Of a stretch of 51,193 nucleotides of DNA, positions 18,016-27,169 are shown piece after piece; the first letter of the stretch is position 1, and each line of letters begins with the position of its first letter. Position numbers and translations under genes: made by a program. Source of the DNA: Fundidesulfovibrio soli (lineage in GTDB: Bacteria; Desulfobacterota; Desulfovibrionia; Desulfovibrionales; Desulfovibrionaceae). The notes beneath the pieces were generated by a model that saw only the letters and a program-made list of their open reading frames with translations, did not search any database and was not told the origin of the DNA. The stretch is taken from positions 21,010 to 72,202 of the forward strand of contig NZ_JAKZKW010000020.1 in the NCBI RefSeq assembly GCF_022808695.1. The letters are read 5' to 3'.

Positions 18016-18962
18016 CCGCCACCGGGAAAAAGCTGTCCGTCGTCGTCCCCTGCTTCAACGAGGAGCCGGGCCTGGCCGAACTGCACCGCCGGGTGGGCGC
18101 GGCCTGCGCCAGCGTGGCGGGCTCCGTGGCGGACTACGAGATCGTGCTGGTGGACGACGGCTCCTCCGACGGCACCTGGAGGGCCATGCAGGCCCTGGCC
18201 GAGCGCGACCCCCGGGTGCTGGGCGTGCGCCTCTCCCGCAATTACGGGCACCAGATCGCCCTGACCGCCGGGCTCAACATCTGCTCGGGGGACCTGATCC
18301 TGATCATCGACGCCGACCTGCAGGACCCGCCCGAGCTGCTGCCCGAAATGCTCGCCAAGGTGGAGGAGGGCTGCGAGGTGGTCTACGGCAGGCGCCGCTC
18401 GCGCTCAGGGGAGACATACTTCAAGAAGGCCACGGCCAAGGCCTTCTACCGCCTGCTGGACCGCATGGTCTCGGTGAACATCCCGCGCGACACGGGCGAC
18501 TTCCGGCTCATCACCCGCAAGGTGCTGGAGGCGCTGAACTCCATGCCGGAGCAGCACCGCTTCATCCGGGGCATGGTCTCCTGGGTGGGGTTCAGGCAGG
18601 CGGCAATCGAGTACGACCGCGACTCACGCTTCGCGGGGGAGACCAAGTACCCCTTCCGCAAGATGCTCAATTTCGCCTTCGACGCCATCACGGCCTTCTC
18701 CGTGGTGCCGCTCAAGATGGCCACGGTGCTGGGCTTCTGCATGGGCGTGGCCAGCCTGCTGGGCATCCTCTACACCGTGATCGGCTGGCTCAGCGGGGGG
18801 ACCGTGCAGGGCTGGACCAGCACCATGCTGGCCGTGCTCTCGGTGGGCAGCGTGCAGCTGATCGCCATCGGCATATTCGGGGAATACATCGGCCGGATGT
18901 ACATGGAGTCCAAGCGCAGACCGCTCTACATCGTCGACACCACCACCAGGGAGCCCCGGTGA
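18012..18962 (+). CDS. GtrB/DPM1-like family 2 glycosyltransferase
   Basis: A 316-residue membrane-anchored enzyme. The GT-A domain has VVVPCFNEE, DDGSSDGT, the metal-binding DADLQDPPE and GDFRLI motifs. Two C-terminal transmembrane segments (about 235-260 and 270-295) are typical of polyprenyl-phosphate sugar transferases (GtrB, ArnC, YfdH types). These make undecaprenyl-phosphate-linked monosaccharides on the cytoplasmic face. The following gene is a plausible consumer of the lipid-linked sugar in the periplasm. No GtrA-type flippase is present in the cluster. Confidence 0.92.
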   Translation: MTATGKKLSVVVPCFNEEPGLAELHRRVGAACASVAGSVADYEIVLVDDGSSDGTWRAMQALAERDPRVLGVRLSRNYGHQIALTAGLNICSGDLILIIDADLQDPPELLPEMLAKVEEGCEVVYGRRRSRSGETYFKKATAKAFYRLLDRMVSVNIPRDTGDFRLITRKVLEALNSMPEQHRFIRGMVSWVGFRQAAIEYDRDSRFAGETKYPFRKMLNFAFDAITAFSVVPLKMATVLGFCMGVASLLGILYTVIGWLSGGTVQGWTSTMLAVLSVGSVQLIAIGIFGEYIGRMYMESKRRPLYIVDTTTREPR

Positions 18963-18987
18963 CTGCCTTCCCGCCCCGGCCCCGCGC

Positions 18988-21081
18988 ATGAACGCAGTTC
19001 TTCCGGAGAGCAGGCCCGGCAAAGCGGGACTTCCGGGCATCCTGTGCTTCGCGGCCGGGGCTGCGGCCTATTTCCCGGCCTCGGGCTGGGCGGCCTTCGG
19101 GCTGCCCGGGCTCTATGTTCTGACGACGGCTCTGCTGCTGGCCGCCGTGTTCCTGCGGGGAGCTGGCGGGGCAACGCCCCCGGCGGGGCTGCTCCTGGCG
19201 CGCTCGGCGCAGGGGCTGCTCTGCGCCCTGGCCGGGGCTGGCGCCGCCTACAACCTCATTGCCTACGCCAACATCGACTTCACCCGCTGCCTGGACACCG
19301 TGAACAGCGGCGCTCAGGTGGTGCGGGTCTGGATGGTGGCCCACGGGCAGAGCCTCTATCCGCCCATCGGCGAATCCCAACTGCTGCTGAGCATCTATCC
19401 CCCGCTCTATTTCTATCTCGCGGGTGCGCTGTGCGCCCTGGGAGCGAACCCGTACCACGCGGCCCTGGCGGTCAACGGTGCGAGCCTGGCGGGCATTCTG
19501 GCCACGATCCTCCTCTGGACGCGCAGGGAGTCCGGCTCCTGGCTGGTGGCCGGCCTGATGGCCCTGGCCTTCTTCTGCCAGCCTTCGCTGTCAGGCTGCG
19601 TGCGTTGGATCAGGTCGGACCTGTTCGCGTGGGCGCTGGCCTTCTGGGGAGCCTACCTGTTCTTCACCGGCAGGGGTGGGCGCGGCCAGGCCGCGCTGGC
19701 CGGGCTGCTGCTGGCCCTGTCCCTCTTCAGCAAGCAGCAGACGCTCTCGCTCCTGACGGGGTGCGTCAGCTTCTTCCTGGTGCGGCCCGGCTGGTTCGGG
19801 CGCTGCCTCGTGCTGGGGCTTTCCGCCGGGGCAGCCGGGGCGGCCATGTTCGGGGCGCTCATGCTGGCCACCCACGGCAGCTACCTGACGCACAGCTTCC
19901 TGTATCCCGCGGCCATGTCCGCCCAGCCGTCGGTGTCGAGCTGGGCCAACGCGCTGCCGCGCATCAGGACGTTCGGCCTGCGCGCGGCCGGGCTGCTGCT
20001 GGCCTTCGCGGCGGCCCTGGGACGGGACGCGCGGCTGCGGCGCGTGAGCCCGGTGGCATGGCTGGCCCTGGTGCAGACCGCCATGCTCCTGCTGCTGCTC
20101 AAGCACTGGGGCGCGGGGGAGAACTACTACTGGGCGCTGCTGGGGCTGCTCTGCGTTCTGGCCGGGGGACTGGCCGGGCGGTGGATGGACTGCCTGCCCA
20201 AGGGCTCGCCCCTGGCCTGGGCGTTGCTGGCGGCGGTGTTCATGGGCGCGCCTGGGCTTGCGGCCATCGAGTTCAACCTGTCGCTGCCCAGGGAATCAAA
20301 CCCCGCGGTGGACGGCATCAACGCCTTCATCGAGAAGGGCGGATACCAGCGCGTGCTGCTCAACACCGAGGCGGGCTGCGCGGTGCTGGGCAAGCCCTGG
20401 CAGCCCAGGGTGACGTTTTTCGACTCCCTGGAGCTGTTCTTCTACGAGAAGGCCAAGCTCTGGAAGTTCCACGACTCGCAGCTGGCGCGCGACATCACGG
20501 CCCGCAAGTACGACGCCGTCATCGCGGGCGGAACCGCCATGGCCCCCCAGTTCTGGTGGTACGTGGCCAACGGGTACGAGAAAGCGGGCCAGGCGGGATA
20601 CTCCACATTCCATACGCCCCTGCCGGGCGCCATCGTGCTGTACCCCAAGCCCAGCAACGACCCGGTCTCCAGCGGCGGGGTGAGCGCTCGCGTATCGGGC
20701 GTGGAGGGCGTCTACGCCCTGGCGGATTTCGGGGCCTACGCCTTCACCAAGCATGAGACGGCCAAGGCCGGGACGGTCACCTTCTCCCTGGAGTCGGACG
20801 GGCCGGTAAATGGGATTCGCGTGGCCTTCGCTTCGCTGGTGATCCACCCCGGGGAGGGCCACAGCCTCGACGTGGAGGTCTCGGAGGACGGCGGCCCGTT
20901 CAGGCAGATATTCAGCTACACTGGCGACGCCAAGAATGACGCCGACAAGGAGCTTCTGGAGGCCCGCCACGAGGCATCCTTCGAGACCAGCTCCCGCAGG
21001 ACGGCCGTGCGCTTCGTGCTGCGCGGCTCCGGCCAGCTCTGGTTCAGCGAACAGTTCCCCCTCTCGTTCATCGTGCGCTGA
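18988..21081 (+). CDS. GT-C-like integral membrane glycosyltransferase with C-terminal periplasmic domain
   Basis: A 697-residue protein with about 12 transmembrane segments in the first 430 residues. A large soluble C-terminal part (about 430-697) ends in a beta-rich stretch (VTFSLESDGPVNGIRVAFAS onward) resembling a jelly-roll carbohydrate-binding or galactose-binding fold. An acidic site in the first periplasmic loop (NIDFTRCLDTVNSG) fits a GT-C catalytic Asp. It starts 26 bases after the GtrB-like gene and ends 10 bases from a convergent gene. Family membership is inferred from topology and context rather than a strong motif. Confidence 0.7.
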   Translation: MNAVLPESRPGKAGLPGILCFAAGAAAYFPASGWAAFGLPGLYVLTTALLLAAVFLRGAGGATPPAGLLLARSAQGLLCALAGAGAAYNLIAYANIDFTRCLDTVNSGAQVVRVWMVAHGQSLYPPIGESQLLLSIYPPLYFYLAGALCALGANPYHAALAVNGASLAGILATILLWTRRESGSWLVAGLMALAFFCQPSLSGCVRWIRSDLFAWALAFWGAYLFFTGRGGRGQAALAGLLLALSLFSKQQTLSLLTGCVSFFLVRPGWFGRCLVLGLSAGAAGAAMFGALMLATHGSYLTHSFLYPAAMSAQPSVSSWANALPRIRTFGLRAAGLLLAFAAALGRDARLRRVSPVAWLALVQTAMLLLLLKHWGAGENYYWALLGLLCVLAGGLAGRWMDCLPKGSPLAWALLAAVFMGAPGLAAIEFNLSLPRESNPAVDGINAFIEKGGYQRVLLNTEAGCAVLGKPWQPRVTFFDSLELFFYEKAKLWKFHDSQLARDITARKYDAVIAGGTAMAPQFWWYVANGYEKAGQAGYSTFHTPLPGAIVLYPKPSNDPVSSGGVSARVSGVEGVYALADFGAYAFTKHETAKAGTVTFSLESDGPVNGIRVAFASLVIHPGEGHSLDVEVSEDGGPFRQIFSYTGDAKNDADKELLEARHEASFETSSRRTAVRFVLRGSGQLWFSEQFPLSFIVR

Positions 21082-21091
21082 GGCGCGGGCC

Positions 21092-22231
21092 TCAGAGCAG
21101 CGAACGGTAAATCTCCTCGATATCCGCAAGCTCGGGCTGGCGCGGGTTCAGGCGCGAGCTTCCGGCGGCCAGGGCGTCCTCGCTCATGGCCGGGATGGCC
21201 TCGGCCGTGACCCCGTAGTCCGAGAGCTTTGCGGGCAGCCCGGTCTCCGCGAACAACTCCTTGAGCGCCCACACCGCGGCCTTGGCCGAAGGCTCGCGGC
21301 AGCCCAGGGCCAGCGCCACCCCTCCCAGCCGCTTCTTGCAGCGCGACAGGTTGTAGGCCGTCACGGCGGGCAGCAGCATGGCGTTGGCCGCGCCGTGCGG
21401 CACGCCGAACATGGCCCCCAGCGGGCGCGACATGGAGTGCACCAGCCCCACCGAGCTGTTGGAGAAGGCCAGCCCGGCCTGGAGCTGGCCCAGCAGCATC
21501 TCCTGCCGGGCCTCCAGGTCCTCCGGGTAATCGAGCGCCACGGGCAGGTTGGCGGCGATGGTGCTCATGGCGGCCAGGGCCAGCGGGTCCGTGAGCAGGT
21601 TGGCCTTCTTGGAGAGATAGGCCTCCACCGCGTGGGTCAGGGCGTCCATGCCCGTGGCCGCCGTCACGTTGCGGGGCATGGAGACGGTGAGCTCCGCGTC
21701 CAGGATGGCCAGGGCGGGCACCAGCATGTTCCCGAAGACGAGGAACTTTTTCCTGGCGGCGGTGTCGGTGATCACGGCCACCCGCGTGACCTCGCTACCC
21801 GTGCCCGCCGTGGTGGGGATGGCCACGATGGGCGGGCCGGAGCGCTCCGGTGCGCTGGCCTCGTAGTCCTGGATGCGGCCCGGGTTGGCCAGCATGAGCG
21901 AGATGGCCTTGCCCGCGTCCAGGGGGCTGCCGCCGCCCAGGGCCACGATCAGGTCGCAGCCGCGCTCACGGGCCAGGGCCACGCCTTTCTCCACCGTCTC
22001 CACGGAAGGGTCCGGCTCCACTTCCGCGAACACCGTCACGTCCAATCCGCCGCCCAGCAGGGCCTGGCGGACCTTCTCCAGGCTGCCGCTCTTGGCCGAC
22101 GAACCCCGCCCGGTGACGATCAGTGCCTTGCGCCCGAGCTTCGCGGCCTCGCCGCCGAGGCAGGAGAGCGAACCGGGGCCGTGGACGATGCGGGGTGGGG
22201 AGAGGAAAAAATTGGGGGTGGGGGTGCTCAT
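21092..22231 (-). CDS. Iron-containing (group III) alcohol dehydrogenase
   Basis: A 379-residue NAD(P)-linked dehydrogenase. Seen motifs: nucleotide loop GGGSPLDAGKAI, PTTAGTGSEVTRVAVI, and the Fe ligands within GMDALTHAVEAYLS and HSMSRPLGAMFGVPHGAANA. In sulfate reducers such enzymes oxidise short-chain alcohols such as ethanol to feed sulfate reduction, or reduce aldehydes. AAGGAG lies upstream of the ATG. The gene stands alone, convergent with the glycosyltransferase gene and divergent from the accessory patch that follows. Confidence 0.94.
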   Translation of the reverse strand: MSTPTPNFFLSPPRIVHGPGSLSCLGGEAAKLGRKALIVTGRGSSAKSGSLEKVRQALLGGGLDVTVFAEVEPDPSVETVEKGVALARERGCDLIVALGGGSPLDAGKAISLMLANPGRIQDYEASAPERSGPPIVAIPTTAGTGSEVTRVAVITDTAARKKFLVFGNMLVPALAILDAELTVSMPRNVTAATGMDALTHAVEAYLSKKANLLTDPLALAAMSTIAANLPVALDYPEDLEARQEMLLGQLQAGLAFSNSSVGLVHSMSRPLGAMFGVPHGAANAMLLPAVTAYNLSRCKKRLGGVALALGCREPSAKAAVWALKELFAETGLPAKLSDYGVTAEAIPAMSEDALAAGSSRLNPRQPELADIEEIYRSLL

Positions 22232-22376
22232 GCCGGGCTCCTTGAATTCGCTCTAGGCGAGGTGCGTGCGGATATTTTAAAAACAAATAGGCATATACGG
22301 CCATGTGGGTGGCGCGGGTGCAACGGATGTGCATACTGCCGGGTCAACCCTGGCGGGATGACCATAAGAAGAAAGT

Positions 22377-22922
22377 ATGAACCAGTTGCCTCGGGTTCGC
22401 AAGGACCACAGCCGCCACACGGCGGGAATCATGCCCACGTATGCCGACGTGCTCTGCGGGCTGTTGGATGAACCGGACATCGGCAGGTTTCTGCTGGAGC
22501 CGGACTTGGCTTCGTGCAGGCATTTGCGCCGCCCCGGCGCTGCAAACTCGATGAAGAATCGCGGGAGGCCGGGAGCACGGGTGGTGCGGGAAGCGCTCTC
22601 GCGGCGGATGGTCGCTTGGCTGGAATGCAACGATCCGTTGTTCGTGCACACGGTCGGCATGTTGTTCGACATGACCGAGAGCTGGCCGAAGAAGGCCGAG
22701 AGAGCATTCTGGCGGGTAGCGGAAGAAGACGTGCTGGAATTTTTGGAAATATATGCCGCGATACGGGAGATCGCGGAAGGAGTGCTTTCCGGCGGCGCCG
22801 TTGAGGAGCCGCATTCAGGTTTTGGCGGGAAGCAGGGCTGTCATGCGGGTGGGGTGGAACGGAACCACTCTTGCGCGCAAGGGGTCGGTACAGCTTACAG
22901 GGGGTGTTATGCGGGAGAATGA
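22377..22922 (+). CDS. Hypothetical protein of the accessory patch
   Basis: An unrecognised 181-residue frame. It is helix-rich in the middle (VVREALSRRMVAWLECNDPLF; AERAFWRVAEEDVLEFLEIYAA) with no signal peptide or transmembrane segment. Codon use is less extreme than the flanking genes, consistent with acquired DNA. It overlaps the next start by 14 bases. The last 35 residues look less protein-like, so the true end may be altered. No function is proposed. Confidence 0.5.
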   Translation: MNQLPRVRKDHSRHTAGIMPTYADVLCGLLDEPDIGRFLLEPDLASCRHLRRPGAANSMKNRGRPGARVVREALSRRMVAWLECNDPLFVHTVGMLFDMTESWPKKAERAFWRVAEEDVLEFLEIYAAIREIAEGVLSGGAVEEPHSGFGGKQGCHAGGVERNHSCAQGVGTAYRGCYAGE

Positions 22923-23754
22923 TTTTGACACCAACGGCGGCATGATGGAAAATCCAGCGCCTGTGATTCCTGTAGCCGATAATCCCGGCGATGTGTCCGG
23001 CGCGGGGGCGGCAGGCACGTATCCTACGGCCGATGACAATCCTGCGGGGCAAGGCGGATCGGCGCCGGGCGCGTTCCAGAGCAGTGCTCCGTCATGGGGG
23101 GCTCCGGCTTTTCCCCAGGCCGTGACCCAGGCCAGGAAGGACAAGCTCGCCGCGATACTGGCTGGAACCTAATCCCGTGGGCCGCAATACCCGGAGCTGA
23201 ACGCCGCACCCTCCGGTGCGCCGGGGATGCACCAGGAGCCGGGCGACGGCCCGCTGATCGGCCCCGACGGCGGTATGGCCGGGCGCGGCATCAAGGCCGC
23301 CGGAGACTGGTACCAGGGCTACATTGGTGAGAACCGTGATTCCATCATGCAGACTATGGAGCATGAGTTGAACAAAACAATCACTCCACAGTTTGTAGAT
23401 GGGGTAAAGGCGTGGTCAACCGGACGCCTAGACGGCATAGCTGGTACAGACGCGAGCGAAAAGCCGGAGTACTTGACCAGCTATCTGGTTGCGCCGCACC
23501 AGGCACTCCAGCTGTTGCCGAGGACGGGAATTCTTGCCAGTGGTTTGAAACCACGCGTTAACCCCGTTGTTCCTTTGGCGATAGGAGTTGCTGAAGCATA
23601 TGATAAGGGGAGCCTTACTGCGAGAGAAGGGTGGACTATGGGGAAGGCGATTTTCGGCGGAGTGAGAGATTTGCCTCCGGAAGCTATAAATTCTCCTGTG
23701 GCACGAGCCGTTCCCGAAGGGGTCTGGTCGAAACAGGATGAGAGCACACGGTAA
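22909..23754 (+). pseudogene. Unknown gene interrupted by an in-frame TAA
   Basis: Two frames in the same register, 22909-23172 (87 residues, Pro/Gly/Ala-rich) and 23173-23754, are separated only by a TAA at 23170-23172. The codons between the stop and the next ATG (23227) read sensibly (SRGPQYPELNAAPSGAPG). I infer a single former protein of about 281 residues with a low-complexity N-terminal part and a folded C-terminal part (YQGYIGENRDSIMQTMEH; YLVAPHQALQLLPRTGIL). Alternatively these are two short real genes. No family was recognised; phage or secreted-effector origin is possible. Confidence 0.45.
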
Positions 23755-23845
23755 CCTCTGAAGATCAATCGAGTGAATGCTCTCAGTTGAATCTAGGCAC
23801 CCTGTGGACTCACGTCCACAGGGTGCACGGAAAAGGAAAGAAGTG

Positions 23846-24859
23846 ATGCGTTCAATTCAACAGTGTATCGTTGTATTGTTGCTAGCAGTTGTTGTTGCAT
23901 CGTGTTCAAGTCAGGAACAGCGCAATCCAGGCATTGATGAAATTGACGCGTTTGTAAACAATAAAAGGGAGTTCTTCTTATTCTCTGGGGAGCTCCAAGC
24001 TGATTTAAAGGCAGACATCAATCGTCTTGAAAAATCAGCAAAAGGCGGGGACCCCCAATCGTTGAAGGGGTGTAAGGTTATAGTTGCGGAAATGTTGCTA
24101 TATTTGCAATGCTTATATATTCAATTGTTGGAAGTGACATTGGATAATATTCTTGTGGAAATGGCGGCTGCCCATGTCGAGTTGAAGCAGCCAAATAATT
24201 TTGCGAAAGATGTCGCTGGTCTTGACGCGATCAAGCAAGAAATGAAGAATGAAATGGAATTGTTGGTCGAAAAAAATACTGTGCCAGACGGCTTTGCTGA
24301 GCTTTTGCACAAACGCTGGAATGACGTTGATGCCCTGTTTAAAAATTTTACTCCAGGCGTGGTAAGTCGGATTGGAAAGAAAAGTGATAAATACTTGATG
24401 AGCCCCGAGGGAGAAACTGTCACGGCCTATATGAATGCGGCAGCAAAATTGTACTCGCTGTCAAAAAATGCTAATAATCAATTTAGAAAAGTTATATTTC
24501 AAGATATGAGGGAAGGAAGCAACTGTTATGATGCCTCGCAAATGGGGCTGTTGTTTCGGGCTAATGCTGTATCTGTAATAATGTCAGGCCAGCGAGTGGC
24601 AAACATCATATTCGCCGCGCGCCATAAGAACCTCCCAGGTATGCAGGATTCGGTGATGGCAACGGGCAAGGATCTCGCTGCGACGCTTCGATACTTTGAA
24701 CAGGTAGACACCTACCTCAGGACGCTGCAGGAGCGGCAGAACTACCTCGGATTCCTCAGCGCAGGCCGGGATTTTCTGGAATCCTACGCTGCCTGGAAGA
24801 AAGCCCTCATGGCGGTTCTGGAGCAGGAGGAGGTCCGTTTGCCCGCGGCTGCCAACTGA
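23846..24859 (+). CDS. Lipoprotein of unknown function, low GC
   Basis: A 337-residue protein with a lipoprotein signal (MRSIQQCIVVLLLAVVVASC; lipobox VASC, lipidated Cys20). The mature part is predicted helical, with long amphipathic stretches and no recognised domain. GGAAAGAAGTG precedes the ATG at 23846. Base composition is clearly more AT-rich than the surrounding chromosome over about 23850-24600, a sign of transfer, and then returns towards local composition near its end. It is convergent with paaK, 19 bases away. Confidence 0.75.
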   Translation: MRSIQQCIVVLLLAVVVASCSSQEQRNPGIDEIDAFVNNKREFFLFSGELQADLKADINRLEKSAKGGDPQSLKGCKVIVAEMLLYLQCLYIQLLEVTLDNILVEMAAAHVELKQPNNFAKDVAGLDAIKQEMKNEMELLVEKNTVPDGFAELLHKRWNDVDALFKNFTPGVVSRIGKKSDKYLMSPEGETVTAYMNAAAKLYSLSKNANNQFRKVIFQDMREGSNCYDASQMGLLFRANAVSVIMSGQRVANIIFAARHKNLPGMQDSVMATGKDLAATLRYFEQVDTYLRTLQERQNYLGFLSAGRDFLESYAAWKKALMAVLEQEEVRLPAAAN

Positions 24860-24878
24860 TCGCCTGTCTTGCCCCACC

Positions 24879-26183
24879 TCACCCCTGCTCACCGCTCTCG
24901 CGGTCGTCCACCACTCGCTTGGTCTTGCCGAAGCTGCGCGGCAGTTCGCCCTGGCCCATCACCTCCACCCAGGCCCGCACCATCACCTGCTTGCGCAGCT
25001 CCTCCGACACGGCGTCGGAGAGGTTCTGGTCGTAGGTGGGGTCGGTCTCGGGGCGGCGCTCCACCTGCAGGAGCATCTGGTCCTTGCCGCCCTTGCGGAA
25101 GAGCTGGATGCGGAACTCGCTGCCAAGCTCCTTGAAGTGTTCGATCACGGCCGCGATCTGGCCAGGGTAGATGTTCACTCCCCGGAAGATGATCATGTCG
25201 TCCGATCGGCCCAGCAGCCGCTCGTGGCGCGGCATGGTCACGCCGCAGGGGCACTCCCCGGGGATGAGGCGGGTCAGGTCGCGCGTGCGGTAGCGGATCA
25301 GGGGGGCGGCCTCCTTGCGCAGCGTGGTGACCACCATCTCGCCGATCTCTCCCGGGGCCACGGGCTTGAGCGTCTCCGGGTCCAGGATTTCGAGGATGTA
25401 GAGGTCCGCCCAGTAGTGGATGCCGTGGTGCGCCGAGCACTCCAGGCCGGTGCCGGGGCCGTACAGCTCGGTCATGCCCACGATGTCGAAGCTCTCCTGG
25501 ACGCCGAGCATCTCGTGGATGCGGGCGCGCATCTTGTCGGAGTGCGTCTCGGCCCCGAAGATGGCCTTCCTGAGCGCGATCTTGTCCTTCAGGCGGCGCT
25601 TGTGCACCTCCTCGGCCATGAGCAGGGCCATGGAGGCGGTGGAGCAGAGCACGGTGGTGCCCATGTCCTCCAGGAGCTGCAGGTGGATCTCCATGTTGCC
25701 GGGGCCGACCGGCACGGCCATGGCCCCGAAGTGTTCGCAGCCCAGCTGGAAGCCCGCCCCGGCGGTCCAGAGACCGTAGCCCACGGCGATCTGCACGCGG
25801 TCCAGCGCGGTGAGCCCGGCCAGCTCGTAGCAGCGGGCGAACATGTGCTTCCAGGTGTCGATGTCGCCCTGGGTGTAGGCCAGCACCTTGCGCTTGCCCG
25901 TGGTGCCGGAGGACGCGTGCACCCGCACCACCTGCTCCTGCGGGACGGAGAGCAGGGGCAGGGGGTAGCCCTGGCGCAGGTCCTCCACGGAGGTGAGGGG
26001 CAGGCCGGAGAGGTCGTCCAGGGTCAGGGCCTGGCCCGGCTGCCATCCGCTGGCGGAGAGCTTCTCGCGGTAGGCGGGGCAGCCCGCGTAGGCGTGGTTC
26101 AGGGTCCAGTTCAGGCCCTCGGTCTGCCGTGCGGCCAATTCGTCCTCGGAGAGATGGGGGATGAAGCGCTGGGGAGTGGACAT
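24879..26183 (-). CDS. paaK: Phenylacetate-CoA ligase family enzyme
   Basis: A 434-residue AMP-forming CoA ligase. The P-loop-like motif is ASSGTTGKRK, with GYGLWTAGAGFQLG, DIVGMTELYGPG and GRSDDMIIFRGVNIYPGQI, the standard PaaK signatures. In anaerobes such enzymes activate phenylacetate, or indole-/hydroxyphenylacetate formed from aromatic amino acids, to CoA thioesters. It lies just downstream of the aromatic operon and an EamA transporter, 9 bases after the latter, with which it is probably transcribed. No indolepyruvate oxidoreductase genes are next to it here. Confidence 0.93.
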   Translation of the reverse strand: MSTPQRFIPHLSEDELAARQTEGLNWTLNHAYAGCPAYREKLSASGWQPGQALTLDDLSGLPLTSVEDLRQGYPLPLLSVPQEQVVRVHASSGTTGKRKVLAYTQGDIDTWKHMFARCYELAGLTALDRVQIAVGYGLWTAGAGFQLGCEHFGAMAVPVGPGNMEIHLQLLEDMGTTVLCSTASMALLMAEEVHKRRLKDKIALRKAIFGAETHSDKMRARIHEMLGVQESFDIVGMTELYGPGTGLECSAHHGIHYWADLYILEILDPETLKPVAPGEIGEMVVTTLRKEAAPLIRYRTRDLTRLIPGECPCGVTMPRHERLLGRSDDMIIFRGVNIYPGQIAAVIEHFKELGSEFRIQLFRKGGKDQMLLQVERRPETDPTYDQNLSDAVSEELRKQVMVRAWVEVMGQGELPRSFGKTKRVVDDRESGEQG

Positions 26184-26192
26184 GGCGGCAGC

Positions 26193-27059
26193 CTACCCCA
26201 AAAACGCGATGAGAAAAACCCCCAGCACCATGAGCGCCGCGCCCGCCAGGCGCTCCCGCACGCTGCCCTCGCGCAGCACCAGCCAGCCCAGCAGCACCGC
26301 GAACACCGCGCTCATGCGCTTCACCGCGATCACGTAGGGCACGATGGTCATGGTCAGGGCCTGCATCTGGCCGATGCAGGTCACGGCTTCAAGCAGACCC
26401 GTTGCAAGCAGGTACCAGGGAGCCTCGAGCACCTGGGCGAAGCCCCGGTGCGTCCTGCGCCAGACCAGGGGCGTGAGCAGCAGCGCCGTGAACCCGAAGG
26501 CGCAGGTGATCCAGAACAGCGGGGAGGAGTTGCGCAGCCCGATCTTGTCGATGTTGGCCGAAACTGACCACAGGAAGGCCACCAGCAGCATGTAGCGCGG
26601 CCCCCTTTCGCGCACGAGGGCCTTGAAGGGCTCGAACACGCCGTGCTTCATGCGGCTCAGGTTCATCACGTAGGAGCCCGCCACCAGGGTGAGGATGCCC
26701 ACCAGGCCCATGACGTCCGGGAACTCGCCAAGCATCAGCGGCGAGGTCAGCAGCAGGAACAGCGGGGTGGCCGTGAGCATGGGGGCCGAGAGGGAGAGGT
26801 CCGACAGCTCCAGGGATTTCACGTAGAAGTGGAAGGTGACCACGGCCAGCGGCCCGGTGCAGGCCAGGGATATCCAGAACACGGGCGTGACCTGGGGGAT
26901 GCCCTCGCGCAGGGCGAAGGGCGCGATGAAGAGCGCGGTGGTCAGGCAGTAGGCCCAGACCACGGCCAGGCCGTCCACGCCCGCAACGCTGCGTTTGAGG
27001 CAGAGATCCTTCACGGCCTGGCAGAAGGCCGCGATCAGCATCAACAGAACCCAGGTCAT
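26193..27059 (-). CDS. EamA/DMT-family transporter
   Basis: A 288-residue inner-membrane protein with ten predicted transmembrane segments in two EamA repeats (about 3-137 and 150-287). The ATG at 27059 (GAGGACC upstream) begins directly with the first membrane segment; the longer frame to 27149 runs through the trp terminator and is not favoured. It sits between the trp operon terminator and paaK. Drug/metabolite exporters of this family often move amino acids or aromatic compounds, but the substrate cannot be read. Confidence 0.85.
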   Translation of the reverse strand: MTWVLLMLIAAFCQAVKDLCLKRSVAGVDGLAVVWAYCLTTALFIAPFALREGIPQVTPVFWISLACTGPLAVVTFHFYVKSLELSDLSLSAPMLTATPLFLLLTSPLMLGEFPDVMGLVGILTLVAGSYVMNLSRMKHGVFEPFKALVRERGPRYMLLVAFLWSVSANIDKIGLRNSSPLFWITCAFGFTALLLTPLVWRRTHRGFAQVLEAPWYLLATGLLEAVTCIGQMQALTMTIVPYVIAVKRMSAVFAVLLGWLVLREGSVRERLAGAALMVLGVFLIAFLG

Positions 27060-27073
27060 GCGTTCGGTCCTCG

Positions 27074-27106
27074 AAAAGAAGGCGCGGCGGGGAGGCCCGC
27101 CGCGCC
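27074..27106 (-). terminator. Rho-independent terminator after trpA
   Basis: On the minus strand an 11-base perfect stem, GGCGCGGCGGG/CCCGCCGCGCC, with loop CCTC is followed by TTCTTTT. It lies 64 bases beyond the trpA stop and marks the end of the aromatic operon. Confidence 0.85.
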
Positions 27107-27169
27107 GAGTGTTTCCTTCATGATCCTCGCCGCAGCCAACGTGCGGCATCCCTTACCCCTTTGCGGGCC

